Positions 37,784-46,478 of a stretch of 64,000 nt of DNA are shown here, in pieces. Under the pieces are notes generated by a model. It searched no databases. It was not told where the DNA came from and saw only the letters and a list, made by a program, of their open reading frames with translations. The stretch's first letter is position 1, and the number at the start of each line of letters is the position of its first letter. Source of the DNA: an uncultured Eubacterium sp. (lineage in GTDB: Bacteria > Bacillota > Clostridia > Oscillospirales > Acutalibacteraceae); NCBI RefSeq assembly GCF_934561735.1, contig NZ_CAKTGT010000005.1, forward strand, positions 62,001-126,000, read 5' to 3'. A program made the position numbers and the translations under genes.

Positions 37784-37812
37784 ACGGTAGCTGATTTGAG
37801 GCTACCGTTTTT
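37784..37812 (+). terminator. Attenuator-like terminator between SCIFF peptide and maturase
   Basis: ACGGTAGC (37784-37791) and GCTACCGT (37801-37808) form a stem followed by a run of T. It should let peptide mRNA exceed maturase mRNA. Confidence 0.88.
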
Positions 37813-37847
37813 CTATGTTATAAGTACAATTTTGATAGGATAAGATT

Positions 37848-39242
37848 ATGATACACGCATACAAAATGAACGGATACAATATCATTCTTGACCAAAACAG
37901 CGGATGTGTTCACAGCGTTGACGAGGTTGCATACGATATTATCACCCGATACAAAGAAAATACAAAAGATGAAATCAAGGCTTATATTCTTGACAAATAT
38001 TCCGACAGAGCAGATGTAACCGATGAGGACATTGAGGAATGCTTTGAGGACATTGAGAGCCTTATTGCAGACGGCAGACTTTTTGCGGAGGACACTTTTG
38101 AAGCAACCGCTAAGGAATTCAAAAAGCGTCAAGGTGTAATCAAAGCCATTTGCCTTCATGTTGCGCACGGATGCAACCTCAACTGCGAATACTGTTTTGC
38201 GGGCAAAGGCGAATACGGCGGTACTGACAAAGGCTTGATGAGCCTTGAAGTCGGCAAAAGAGCACTCGACTTTTTGATTGAACAAAGTGGCACAAGAAAG
38301 AATCTTGAAGTTGACTTTTTCGGCGGAGAACCGCTTCTCAACTGGGATGTGTGCAAAGAGCTTGTCAAATACGGCAGAGAGCAGGAAAAGAAATTCGACA
38401 AGAATTTCCGCTTTACTCTTACAACAAACGGCGTGCTTGTTGACGATGAAGTAATCGACTTTTGCAACAAGGAAATGAGCAATGTTGTGCTTTCGCTTGA
38501 CGGCAGAAAGAATGTTCACGACAACCTCCGCAAAACTCCAAACGGCAAAGGCAGTTATGATTTAATCATCGACAAGTTCAAGAAATTTGCTGACAGCAGA
38601 GAGCAAAAGAACTACTATATGAGAGGCACATACACTCACTTCAACACCGACTTTTCAAACGATTTGTTGCATATGGCAGACCTCGGATTTAAGGAATTAT
38701 CGGTTGAGCCTGTTGTGTGCGACCCTAAAGAGCCGTGGGCACTCAGGGAAAGCGACTTGCCTATTCTCAAAGAGCAATACCAAATTCTTGCAAACGAAAT
38801 GCTCAAACGATACAGAAACGGAAACGGCTTTACATTCTATCATTATATGATTGACCTCAACCACGGGCCTTGCATCGTCAAGAGAATAAGCGGCTGCGGA
38901 GTGGGCACGGAATATATGGCGGTTACTCCAAGCGGTGACCTCTTCCCTTGCCACCAATTTGTCGGTGACGACAAGTTCAAACTCGGCAACATTTATGACG
39001 GAGTTACAAATCCGAATGTACTTGAGCAATTCCAAGAATGCAATGTCTATTCTCACAAAGAGTGTAAGGACTGTTTTGCAAAGCTGTACTGCTCGGGCGG
39101 ATGTGCCGCAAACGCATACCACACCACAGGCAGTGTAAACGGCGTTTACGAATTCGGCTGTGAACTCCACAGAAAAAGAATTGAATGTGCAATTATGCTC
39201 AAAGTGGCAGAAGCCGAAGAAAGTTTAAAAGTTGAATACTAA
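37848..39242 (+). CDS. scfB: SCIFF radical-SAM maturase (thioether cross-linking)
   Basis: 464 residues. The N-terminal ~90 residues form the peptide-binding RRE-like region. The radical-SAM cluster is CNLNCEYC (Cys109, 113, 116), followed by FFGGEPLLNW, TLTTNGVL and LSLDGRK. The C-terminal SPASM/auxiliary-cluster region has ISGCGVG, LFPCHQF, ECKDCFAKLYCSGGC and FGCELHRKR. The family installs a cysteine thioether on SCIFF peptides using SAM and auxiliary 4Fe-4S clusters. ATG 37848 with AGGA upstream. No dedicated exporter or protease is adjacent. Confidence 0.96.
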   Translation: MIHAYKMNGYNIILDQNSGCVHSVDEVAYDIITRYKENTKDEIKAYILDKYSDRADVTDEDIEECFEDIESLIADGRLFAEDTFEATAKEFKKRQGVIKAICLHVAHGCNLNCEYCFAGKGEYGGTDKGLMSLEVGKRALDFLIEQSGTRKNLEVDFFGGEPLLNWDVCKELVKYGREQEKKFDKNFRFTLTTNGVLVDDEVIDFCNKEMSNVVLSLDGRKNVHDNLRKTPNGKGSYDLIIDKFKKFADSREQKNYYMRGTYTHFNTDFSNDLLHMADLGFKELSVEPVVCDPKEPWALRESDLPILKEQYQILANEMLKRYRNGNGFTFYHYMIDLNHGPCIVKRISGCGVGTEYMAVTPSGDLFPCHQFVGDDKFKLGNIYDGVTNPNVLEQFQECNVYSHKECKDCFAKLYCSGGCAANAYHTTGSVNGVYEFGCELHRKRIECAIMLKVAEAEESLKVEY

Positions 39243-39264
39243 AAACAGATTATTTACATAAACA

Positions 39265-39305
39265 AAAAACTCCTTTTAAAGTGCAATACTTTAAGAGGAG
39301 TTTTT
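39265..39305. terminator. Bidirectional terminator between convergent genes
   Basis: AAAAACTCCT and TTTAAAGT on the left arm pair with ACTTTAA and AGGAGTTTTT on the right, loop about 39283-39287. A on one side and T on the other give a U-tract in both directions, serving the maturase and the gene at 39308. Confidence 0.9.
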
Positions 39306-39307
39306 CA

Positions 39308-39862
39308 TCATTCAAAGTTAAACCTATTTTTAATTATTTTAGCCGTTTCTTTTGCCGATAAATTTGTATTATCAATTTTGATATAATTTTCAAACGGTAT
39401 TTCTCCGTCATTACTTACCATACGATGGTTATTATCATCATAGATTAAAAGCTTATTTGAAAACTTAATGTCTCTTTTTGACGGTTTATTTTTCAAACGA
39501 TTCTCGGTTGCATTTCTTTTTAACCTTACTTCCTGTGGAGCAAAAAGTTCAACATAATACACTTCACTTCCATACTGCTTAAACATATCAACAATTTTTT
39601 GAGTATATTCCCAATCTTCTTTGCAATCAAACGCCCACATAAATGTAAAAATAAGTCCGTATTTATCACTTTTTGCAAACTCTTCAAATACAATTTCTCT
39701 GAATTTTCTAATCACAGTTCCGTTAAACTCTCCAAAAATTTCAAGCACAGGCTCAATAGTCATATGATTATGAAAAAGCCTAAAACCGGTAATTTTGCAA
39801 AGTTCCTGTCCTACGGTCATTTTTCCTACTGCCGCATCTCCGAATAATAAAAGTAATTTCAT
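39308..39862 (-). CDS. P-loop kinase-like protein
   Basis: 184 residues. Walker A at the N-terminus: LLLLFGDAAVGKMTVGQEL. A basic lid-like stretch (RLKRNATENRLKNKPSKRD) and small size resemble shikimate/nucleoside-kinase-fold proteins. No further motif identifies a substrate. ATG 39862 with GAGGTG upstream. It follows the terminator of the 31-codon peptide and converges with the maturase. Confidence 0.78.
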   Translation of the reverse strand: MKLLLLFGDAAVGKMTVGQELCKITGFRLFHNHMTIEPVLEIFGEFNGTVIRKFREIVFEEFAKSDKYGLIFTFMWAFDCKEDWEYTQKIVDMFKQYGSEVYYVELFAPQEVRLKRNATENRLKNKPSKRDIKFSNKLLIYDDNNHRMVSNDGEIPFENYIKIDNTNLSAKETAKIIKNRFNFE

Positions 39863-39908
39863 TTTTTCACCTCGTTAATAAATTAATACATTCTCTGTTC
39901 AACCTTAA

Positions 39909-39947
39909 TAAAAAACTGCCGACAAACCTAAATGTTCATCAGCAGTT
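39909..39947 (-). terminator. Intrinsic terminator of the lepA/micro-peptide operon
   Basis: AACTGC (39914-39919) pairs with GCAGTT (39942-39947), extended by two further pairs; the minus-strand RNA continues with a U-tract (39909-39915). Confidence 0.8.
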
Positions 39948-39970
39948 GATTTAAAATTTAATAAATCCGA

Positions 39971-40066
39971 TTATTGCCTATGAACATAACGCAAACAAGC
40001 CCATGAATAATACATAGGCTGTCTGTACATTACTGTATCATTTACTTTTATAATCGGTTTAAACAT
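39971..40066 (-). CDS. 31-residue micro-peptide at the end of the RRE/nucleotidyltransferase/lepA operon
   Basis: ATG 40066 with GAGG nine bases upstream, stop at 39971. It begins MFKPIIKVNDTVMYRQ and ends PMYYSWACLRYVHRQ, with one cysteine. It lies 22 bp after the lepA stop and just before the operon terminator. No family recognised. The C-terminal half resembles the other micro-peptide here (P-x-Y-Y ... [KR]-Y-V). The frame stays open upstream into lepA, but the ribosome site supports the short product. Could be a RiPP-like substrate for the PqqD-like protein in the same operon; that is inference. Confidence 0.55.
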   Translation of the reverse strand: MFKPIIKVNDTVMYRQPMYYSWACLRYVHRQ

Positions 40067-40088
40067 TATGTTATACCTCGTTTTATTT

Positions 40089-41909
40089 TTAATCGTCATC
40101 ATCGGAGGACAAGCGGAGCACTGCCATAAAGGCTTCTTGCGGAACTTCAACAGAGCCGAACTGGCGCATACGCTTTTTACCCTCTTTTTGCTTTTCAAGG
40201 AGTTTCTTTTTACGGGTTACATCACCGCCGTAACACTTTGCAAGTACATCCTTGCGGAGTGCCTTAACAGTTTCTCTTGCGATAACCTTACCGCCGATTG
40301 CAACCTGAATAGGAACTTCAAACAAATGACGAGGAATATATTTTTTGAGTTGTTCTGCAATTCTTCTTGCACGGGAATATGCTTTTTCTCGGTGAATGAT
40401 GAATGAAAGTGCATCAATAATATCACCGTTTAGCATTACATCAACCTTAACAAGATCGGACTTTCTGTAATCCTTCATCTCATAGTCGAACGAAGCATAG
40501 CCTCTTGTTCGTGATTTGAGTGCATCGAAGAAATCGTAAATAATTTCATTAAGCGGAAGTTCATAATGAATATCAACTCTGTCGGGAGTGATATAGTTCA
40601 TATTCTTGAATATTCCACGCTTATCCTGACACATATCCATAACAGTGCCGACAAACTCGCTCGGAACATAAATATGTGCATCTGCAAACGGTTCTTCGCA
40701 GTAATCAATATATGCAGGGTCGGGATAATTTGTTGGGTTATCAATCTCAACCATTGTGCCGTCGGTGAGATAAATCTTATATACAACCGAAGGAACAGTA
40801 GCAATAAGGTCAAGATTATATTCTCGGTCGAGACGTTCCTGGATGATTTCAAGATGCAAAAGCCCCAAGAAGCCGCATCTAAAACCGAAGCCGAGAGCAC
40901 CCGAAGTTTCAGGCTCGTATGAAAGAGAAGCATCATTGAGTTGCAATTTTTCAAGTGCGTCACGAAGTGCCTCATAATCGGCACCGTCGGCAGGATAAAG
41001 ACCGCAATACACCATCGGGTTTACATGACGATAACCCGGCAAAGCCTCATCGGCAGGATTATCTGCAGTTGTGACCGTATCACCGACATGAGCATCACCG
41101 ACAGTTTTGATTGAAGCTGTTATATATCCAACCTCGCCCGCCGTGAGTTCATTTGCCTTTTCCATAGAGGTTGCACGCATATAGCCAACCTCAACAACGG
41201 TAAATTCCGCACCGGTTGACATAATACGCATTGTGTCGCCGGCTTTGATTTTGCCCTCTTTGATTCTTACATAAACGATTACGCCACGATAGCTATCATA
41301 AACAGAGTCGAAAATAAGAGCCTTAAGAGGCTTATTATCGTCCCCCTGCGGCGGAGCAATCTCTTTTACGATATATTCAAGGACTTCCTCAACATTTTCA
41401 CCTGTTTTAGCAGAAATACGAGGAGCATCCATACAAGGAATACCCACAATATCCTCAACCTCTTGTGCCACTCTGTCAGGGTCGGCAGCCGGTAGGTCAA
41501 TCTTGTTGATTACAGGCAAAATATCCAAATCGTGGTCAAGAGCCAAATAGGTATTTGCAAGAGTCTGTGCCTCTACGCCCTGCGAAGCATCAACAATAAG
41601 AATAGCACCCTCACAAGCCGCAAGAGAACGAGAAACCTCATAGTTAAAATCGACATGGCCCGGAGTGTCAATGAGATTAAAGATATACTCCTGACCGTCT
41701 TTGGCTGTGTAATTCAGTTTTACTGCGTGGGCTTTGATTGTAATACCACGCTCACGCTCAAGGTCCATATCGTCCAAAATCTGCTCTTGCATATCACGCT
41801 TTTGAACGGAACTCGTGAGTTCAAGCAATCTGTCTGCAAGAGTTGACTTGCCGTGGTCGATATGGGCAATAATTGAAAAGTTTCTTATATTATTTTTATT
41901 AACCGACAA
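40089..41909 (-). CDS. lepA: Elongation factor 4 (LepA)
   Basis: 606 residues. GTPase motifs AHIDHGKSTLADRLL, DTPGHVDF, NKIDLPAADP; the LepA-specific C-terminal domain ends with GSVEVPQEAFMAVL. Ribosome-binding GTPase that promotes back-translocation or initiation fidelity. The start is TTG 41909 with GGAGG eight bases upstream; no ATG is near. The operon order (FAD dehydrogenase, PqqD-like, nucleotidyltransferase, lepA) is not one I recognise for lepA. Confidence 0.97.
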   Translation of the reverse strand: MSVNKNNIRNFSIIAHIDHGKSTLADRLLELTSSVQKRDMQEQILDDMDLERERGITIKAHAVKLNYTAKDGQEYIFNLIDTPGHVDFNYEVSRSLAACEGAILIVDASQGVEAQTLANTYLALDHDLDILPVINKIDLPAADPDRVAQEVEDIVGIPCMDAPRISAKTGENVEEVLEYIVKEIAPPQGDDNKPLKALIFDSVYDSYRGVIVYVRIKEGKIKAGDTMRIMSTGAEFTVVEVGYMRATSMEKANELTAGEVGYITASIKTVGDAHVGDTVTTADNPADEALPGYRHVNPMVYCGLYPADGADYEALRDALEKLQLNDASLSYEPETSGALGFGFRCGFLGLLHLEIIQERLDREYNLDLIATVPSVVYKIYLTDGTMVEIDNPTNYPDPAYIDYCEEPFADAHIYVPSEFVGTVMDMCQDKRGIFKNMNYITPDRVDIHYELPLNEIIYDFFDALKSRTRGYASFDYEMKDYRKSDLVKVDVMLNGDIIDALSFIIHREKAYSRARRIAEQLKKYIPRHLFEVPIQVAIGGKVIARETVKALRKDVLAKCYGGDVTRKKKLLEKQKEGKKRMRQFGSVEVPQEAFMAVLRLSSDDDD

Positions 41910-41923
41910 AAAATTGTCCTCCG

Positions 41924-43015
41924 TTAATTTTTTAGTACACTTTTGAGAGTTTTTTTGGCACCTTTTCCCTTATTTTTATATCTCAAAATAAAGTGCTTGA
42001 TATATGTAGGGAAAAGTAAATACGGTTTATCTTGCAAATATTCGTAATTTCTGTACATAAATTCCTTTTTTGGAAAAATCTTTCTGAACAGATACTTAAA
42101 TTTGCCGCCATTTTCTTTAAGTATTTCTTCCATAGTTTTAGGAACACCGAAAATTCCGCCTGCAAACACTTCGTTTAAAAGGTTCAAGTCGTCTTCGGTA
42201 TAATCGGCATCATTAAACAATGCTTCAACCACTCTCATAACTTTTTGATAAAAATCATACATTTCAAACTTTTTGAATTGTTGATTGATATAATCAAAAT
42301 CAAGCTTGTCATCGCTGTAATGAAGAACATACATATCACAGATAAACCTGATGCCGCAACCGCTTGAAGAATAGTGCTTGTACATATGAGCAAGAGAATA
42401 AATATAATTGTCCTCGGGCGACATATCATATCGTGAATTGTCACCTTCACATTTAACCGCACGCTTCCACAAATCGAGGTCAAGTTTTACCTCGCATTCA
42501 TCGTCAAACAGAGTTTTGTGCATTTCCATAACCACATACGGTGCTTTAAAAAAGTCATCAGATGCAGATTGAGTACCGCACATATAAAATCCGTTTTTCT
42601 TCATCACTTCAAAAAGAGCATCTCTTTTTTCAACACCGTAAAGCAAATCGTTATCACTCATTTGGCGCATAAGTGACTGCGGATAATAATTACGAATGAT
42701 AAGCCCTTTCATAAACATATACCTTATGCCTGCTTCATCAAAATCCTTGCACAGAGCCTCACGCTCGGATGATATAATAAGATTTTTCTGAATCTCGGAC
42801 AATTTGTGGCTGTTCCATTCCTGCTTATCCTCGGCCGGCAAAAATCCCGATTTTTCAAGGCAAGGCAAAACGGCGGTATAAACCTGCTGTTTTACGGCAA
42901 GCTTGAGCACGCGCTTCATATCAACATCATCTCTCGGAACAAGCTCCGTGCCCTTTAAAGCACAAACGAGCAATTCCAAAAGATAATCTTTTTCCTTATC
43001 ACCGATTTTTATCAT
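41924..43015 (-). CDS. NTP_transf_5-type nucleotidyltransferase, RRE-linked
   Basis: 363 residues. Core FMKGLIIRNYYPQSLMRQMS followed by DNDLLYG (about 101-127) matches the Asp-x-Asp nucleotidyltransferase core of the other copy at 31558-32769. It starts two bases after a PqqD-like gene, so the two proteins are very probably made together. By family, PqqD-like proteins bind substrate peptides for a partner enzyme; a nucleotidyltransferase paired with one suggests peptide adenylylation or a related transfer. No direct evidence of substrate. Confidence 0.82.
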   Translation of the reverse strand: MIKIGDKEKDYLLELLVCALKGTELVPRDDVDMKRVLKLAVKQQVYTAVLPCLEKSGFLPAEDKQEWNSHKLSEIQKNLIISSEREALCKDFDEAGIRYMFMKGLIIRNYYPQSLMRQMSDNDLLYGVEKRDALFEVMKKNGFYMCGTQSASDDFFKAPYVVMEMHKTLFDDECEVKLDLDLWKRAVKCEGDNSRYDMSPEDNYIYSLAHMYKHYSSSGCGIRFICDMYVLHYSDDKLDFDYINQQFKKFEMYDFYQKVMRVVEALFNDADYTEDDLNLLNEVFAGGIFGVPKTMEEILKENGGKFKYLFRKIFPKKEFMYRNYEYLQDKPYLLFPTYIKHFILRYKNKGKGAKKTLKSVLKN

Positions 43016-43017
43016 AC

Positions 43018-43284
43018 TTACTTCTCCAAAACGCCAAAGCCGTCAAGAGTTGCGATAAATTCGTTAACATCCTTTTCGATTTCTTCATTAGGAGCTTCGT
43101 ATCTGTCTGCCATTGCTGAAACAATGCTGTCTACGGTTTGCTCTTTTTGAAGAAGAGTGAAGATGTAATTTGCGGTTTCGTTGTTATTGATAATACCCGA
43201 AAGTTCGCTTGAAAGTTTGCCTGTTGCAATAGCAAAGTCCTGACCGTCAATATTACCGAGTACTATACCTTTTTTTAATTTCAT
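43018..43284 (-). CDS. PqqD-family peptide-binding protein (RiPP recognition element)
   Basis: 88 residues. Pattern of the PqqD winged-helix fold: N-terminal beta strands (IVLGNIDGQDFAIATG), the NETANYIFTLLQKEQTVDSI helix pair typical of PqqD (most members read N.TA..I..LL.G..T...I), and the C-terminal EIEKDVNEFIATLDGFGVLE helix. In RiPP pathways such domains hold the leader peptide. It lies between an FAD dehydrogenase and a nucleotidyltransferase. ATG 43284 with AAGGGG upstream. Confidence 0.88.
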   Translation of the reverse strand: MKLKKGIVLGNIDGQDFAIATGKLSSELSGIINNNETANYIFTLLQKEQTVDSIVSAMADRYEAPNEEIEKDVNEFIATLDGFGVLEK

Positions 43285-43308
43285 TGTAAAAACCCCTTAT
43301 ATAAAATT

Positions 43309-44697
43309 TTATTTATTATTTATCTCGTCAATAATTTTTTGTGCCACATAAACGCCGCTTGCGGATGCGTGTGAAAGTGAATGAGTAACACCGGAGCCGT
43401 CACCAATTACATAAAGACCTTTATGCACGGTTTCGAGATTTTCGTCAAGTTCAACTTCCATATTGTAGAACTTAACTTCAACACCGTAAAGAAGTGTATC
43501 CGGATTTGCAGTGCCCGGAGCAATCTTGTCGAGTGCATAAATCATCTCAATAATGCCGTCCAAAATTCTCTTTGGAAGAACAAGTGAAAGGTCACCCGGA
43601 GTGGCTGCCAAAGTAGGCTCAACCATACCCTCTTCAATACGCTTAGGATTACTTCTTCTGCCCGATACAAGGTCACCGAAACGCTGAACGATTACACCGC
43701 CGCCAAGCATATTTGAAAGGCGTGCAATGCTTTCGCCGTAGCCGTTACTGTCCTTGAACGGCTCTGAAAAATGCTTTGAAACCAAAAGTGCAAAGTTTGT
43801 ATTTTCAGTTTGCTTTTCAGGGTCTTCGTAGCTGTGACCGTTAACGGTAATAATGCCGTTTGTATTTTCATTTACGACACTGCCCTTTGGATTCATACAG
43901 AAAGTACGAACAGCGTCCTCATAATTCTTTGTTCTGTAAACAATTTTGCTCTCGTAAAGTTCATCTGTAAGATGTGAGAAAACAACAGCAGGAAGTTCAA
44001 CACGAACGCCGATGTCAACACGGTTTGAATGAGTGACAATGCCGAGATGGTCGCATATACCCTCCATCCATTTGCTGCCGCTTCTGCCAACGGAAATGAT
44101 ACAATCCTTGCAAGTAAACTCGCTTTTTTTACATTCAACCTTAAAGCCGTCTTCAAGTTTTTCAACGCTGTTAATGTGAGTGTTAAAGTGCCATTCAACC
44201 TTGTCCTTGAGTTCGTTATAGATGTTTTCAAGAACAACATAGTTGATGTCTGTGCCCAAATGTCTAACTGAAGCATCAAGCAAGCTAAGCTGATTTTGAA
44301 TACAAAGCTTTTTGAAATGCGAACCTGCGGTTGTGTAAAGTTTGCAGTTTTGACCGCCGTGCTCAACATTGATTTGGTCAACATACTTCATAAGTTCAAT
44401 GGCTTTTTTCTTGCCGATATACTCGTAAAGTGTGCCGCCGAAATCATTTGTTATATTATACTTACCGTCGGAAAATGCACCCGCACCGCCAAAACCGCTC
44501 ATAATAGCGCAAGTTTTGCACTGAATACAAGACTTAACCTTGTCGCCGTCAATCGGGCATTTTCTCTTTGCAAGCTCGTTGCCTGCCTCAAACACGGCAA
44601 TCTTTAAATCACTATGCTTGTTGATAAGCTCATATGCGGAAAAAATACCGCCCGGACCTGCACCGATAATAATTACATCATAATCTTTATTAGTCAT
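43309..44697 (-). CDS. FAD-dependent dehydrogenase, COG2509 type
   Basis: 462 residues. N-terminal FAD site DVIIIGAGPGGIFSAYEL, then a cysteine cluster (CPIDGDKVKSCIQCKTC) leading to MSGFGGAGAFSDGKYN, the hallmark of this uncharacterised flavoprotein family. The C-terminal VIGDGSGVTHSLSHASASG closes the FAD pocket. ATG 44697 (AGAGG upstream) is chosen over the in-frame start at 44721. First gene of the PqqD-like/nucleotidyltransferase/lepA operon. Substrate unknown; an iron-sulfur or zinc site on the cysteines is possible. Confidence 0.88.
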   Translation of the reverse strand: MTNKDYDVIIIGAGPGGIFSAYELINKHSDLKIAVFEAGNELAKRKCPIDGDKVKSCIQCKTCAIMSGFGGAGAFSDGKYNITNDFGGTLYEYIGKKKAIELMKYVDQINVEHGGQNCKLYTTAGSHFKKLCIQNQLSLLDASVRHLGTDINYVVLENIYNELKDKVEWHFNTHINSVEKLEDGFKVECKKSEFTCKDCIISVGRSGSKWMEGICDHLGIVTHSNRVDIGVRVELPAVVFSHLTDELYESKIVYRTKNYEDAVRTFCMNPKGSVVNENTNGIITVNGHSYEDPEKQTENTNFALLVSKHFSEPFKDSNGYGESIARLSNMLGGGVIVQRFGDLVSGRRSNPKRIEEGMVEPTLAATPGDLSLVLPKRILDGIIEMIYALDKIAPGTANPDTLLYGVEVKFYNMEVELDENLETVHKGLYVIGDGSGVTHSLSHASASGVYVAQKIIDEINNK

Positions 44698-44825
44698 TTT
44701 GTACCTCTCATTTAAAAACATAACACTTCCATTGAAATGAGGGGAAGTTGGCTCATTTTTGTTGTATCAGCAAAACTGAACAAAGTATCACATAATACCC
44801 TTTATACATTTTACCATATTATAAA

Positions 44826-44875
44826 TAAAAATCAATATCTAAAATTCGTAAATTTACAAAGTTTAGATATTGATT
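44826..44875 (-). terminator. Terminator of the DUF6273 gene
   Basis: AATCAATATCTAAA (44830-44843) and TTTAGATATTGATT (44862-44875) are exact reverse complements; the minus-strand RNA continues with a U-rich tail. The rest of the 44698-44889 gap, upstream of the FAD gene, shows no convincing promoter. Confidence 0.8.
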
Positions 44876-44889
44876 AGGTTTTATAAAAT

Positions 44890-46467
44890 TTATTCTGTGG
44901 TTATCCACATCGCAGGGCGGACAGCATAATTTTTGCAATTAACTGCGTAACCTCTACAATTAACCGAGGTAATAATATCATCATTAATATGACCATCACT
45001 TTTAACTTCAGCTATAGTATAAACGGACATTCTCGATGACCTCATCCACCACCAACAAGTAACAGCATCATTTTTTAAATATTCATTAGAGGTAGATACC
45101 CCTTTTGCTATTGCATAATCAGTCGGAACACATTTTCTTTCTTCGTCATTATCAAAATATTCATTTGCTTCTCTATCACTTAGTAAAAACACTTGGTCTT
45201 CTGTTTCTTTATATAATTCTGTATTATAATACGTAGAAATATGCTCTTTTTCAACATCGGTAAATGCGAAATTAAAAAAATAATCATTCAACCATTTACG
45301 AAGTGTACAAGTTTCCCAAGTAACAGCACTATATGTATCATTATACGGTTGACAATCAAGTGCTTTATCACTGATTACAAGAACTCTGTTATTTTCTTTT
45401 AACAAAACACGCCATTCTATATCTTCTTCACCATTTGAAATATTGTTATCCTGCTCATATGAACCGTAATTTATTATATCTCCAACATTTGCCTCTTTAA
45501 TTTTTTGAATTTTATATTTTTCAAATGCTTCATTAACTTTGTTTTCGCTATCTTTATAATCACCTAAAGACTCAAATTTATCAATAGCTTCTTTATATTC
45601 ACCATTAGTCATCATTTTTACAGCAAAATGATATTTAACGCTTGGGATATTTAATATAACACCAAACGAAATGCAAGCGCACGCAATTATAACTATTGAT
45701 ATAATTATATTTTTTCGTTTTTTCTTCAGCTCATTCAAAACTTTTTCAGCTTCGGCAAGTTTTACTTCAGCATCTTTATATTCCGATATTTTCTTAAACT
45801 CGGTTATAGCAGAATTAACCGACGAAATGCTTTTTTGTAACAGCAAATCACAAGCATGGTTATAATGTGCTTCATATTTGAATTCTTCATAGTCAATGTT
45901 AAGCATTTCATCACAAGCATTATTGCAACAGCAACACTTTTCTTCGCTATCGTGATTTATCGTTCCACAAGAACAAAGCCACAAATCTTTATATCTAAAT
46001 GTTTGCTTCGGATTTTTAACAGAAAATTTCTTATAGAAATAATCAATTTCTGTTGTATCTAAATCAATAGAATTCTGTTGAGGAAGTTCTAACCATTCAG
46101 AGTTTTCAAGAACCATATTTGTATTATCATCAAACACAATCTTTGTAACAAAAACACTAAACGCTCTTGTAGTATTATCCGGTAAAATTATAGCTTCTTT
46201 AGAGCCAAAGTTTTCATTTCTTTGTACGGTCAAATCCAAATACTGATGTTCGATTTCTTCACCGATAGGATTGCCGGAAACATCTAACGCAACGATTTTA
46301 GCAGTCAATGCTTTAATCACCTTTGATGAAATGCTCTTGAATTTCAGCTGAGCAATAATATTACCGTTAACATTATCCTTTTGCAACGCACCTGCTTCAA
46401 TAATTACCGGACTGTCATCGGTATAAAGCATAGGTGTCAAAGTAAAAACTTTTTCATATCTTGCCAT
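44890..46467 (-). CDS. Membrane-anchored zinc-ribbon/DUF6273 protein
   Basis: 525 residues. N-terminal beta-rich domain (1-150), a cysteine-rich knuckle (WLCSCGTINHDSEEKCCCC), an amphipathic helical stretch, one membrane helix (NIIISIVIIACACISFGVIL, about 252-272), then a DUF6273-type C-terminus (DIEWRVLLKENNRVLVISDK, WETCTLRKWLNDYFF, FLLSDREANEYF, VRPAMWI). The last domain is related to formylglycine-type lectin-like folds in other proteins and is probably outside the cell. Function unknown. ATG 46467 with AAGGAG upstream. Confidence 0.82.
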   Translation of the reverse strand: MARYEKVFTLTPMLYTDDSPVIIEAGALQKDNVNGNIIAQLKFKSISSKVIKALTAKIVALDVSGNPIGEEIEHQYLDLTVQRNENFGSKEAIILPDNTTRAFSVFVTKIVFDDNTNMVLENSEWLELPQQNSIDLDTTEIDYFYKKFSVKNPKQTFRYKDLWLCSCGTINHDSEEKCCCCNNACDEMLNIDYEEFKYEAHYNHACDLLLQKSISSVNSAITEFKKISEYKDAEVKLAEAEKVLNELKKKRKNIIISIVIIACACISFGVILNIPSVKYHFAVKMMTNGEYKEAIDKFESLGDYKDSENKVNEAFEKYKIQKIKEANVGDIINYGSYEQDNNISNGEEDIEWRVLLKENNRVLVISDKALDCQPYNDTYSAVTWETCTLRKWLNDYFFNFAFTDVEKEHISTYYNTELYKETEDQVFLLSDREANEYFDNDEERKCVPTDYAIAKGVSTSNEYLKNDAVTCWWWMRSSRMSVYTIAEVKSDGHINDDIITSVNCRGYAVNCKNYAVRPAMWITTE

Positions 46468-46478
46468 TTTGTTTCTCC

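Noticed and set aside
37818..38519. Minus-strand open frame (233 codons) opposite the SCIFF maturase
   Set aside because: Antisense to a gene with clear radical-SAM motifs; composition is that of a shadow frame.
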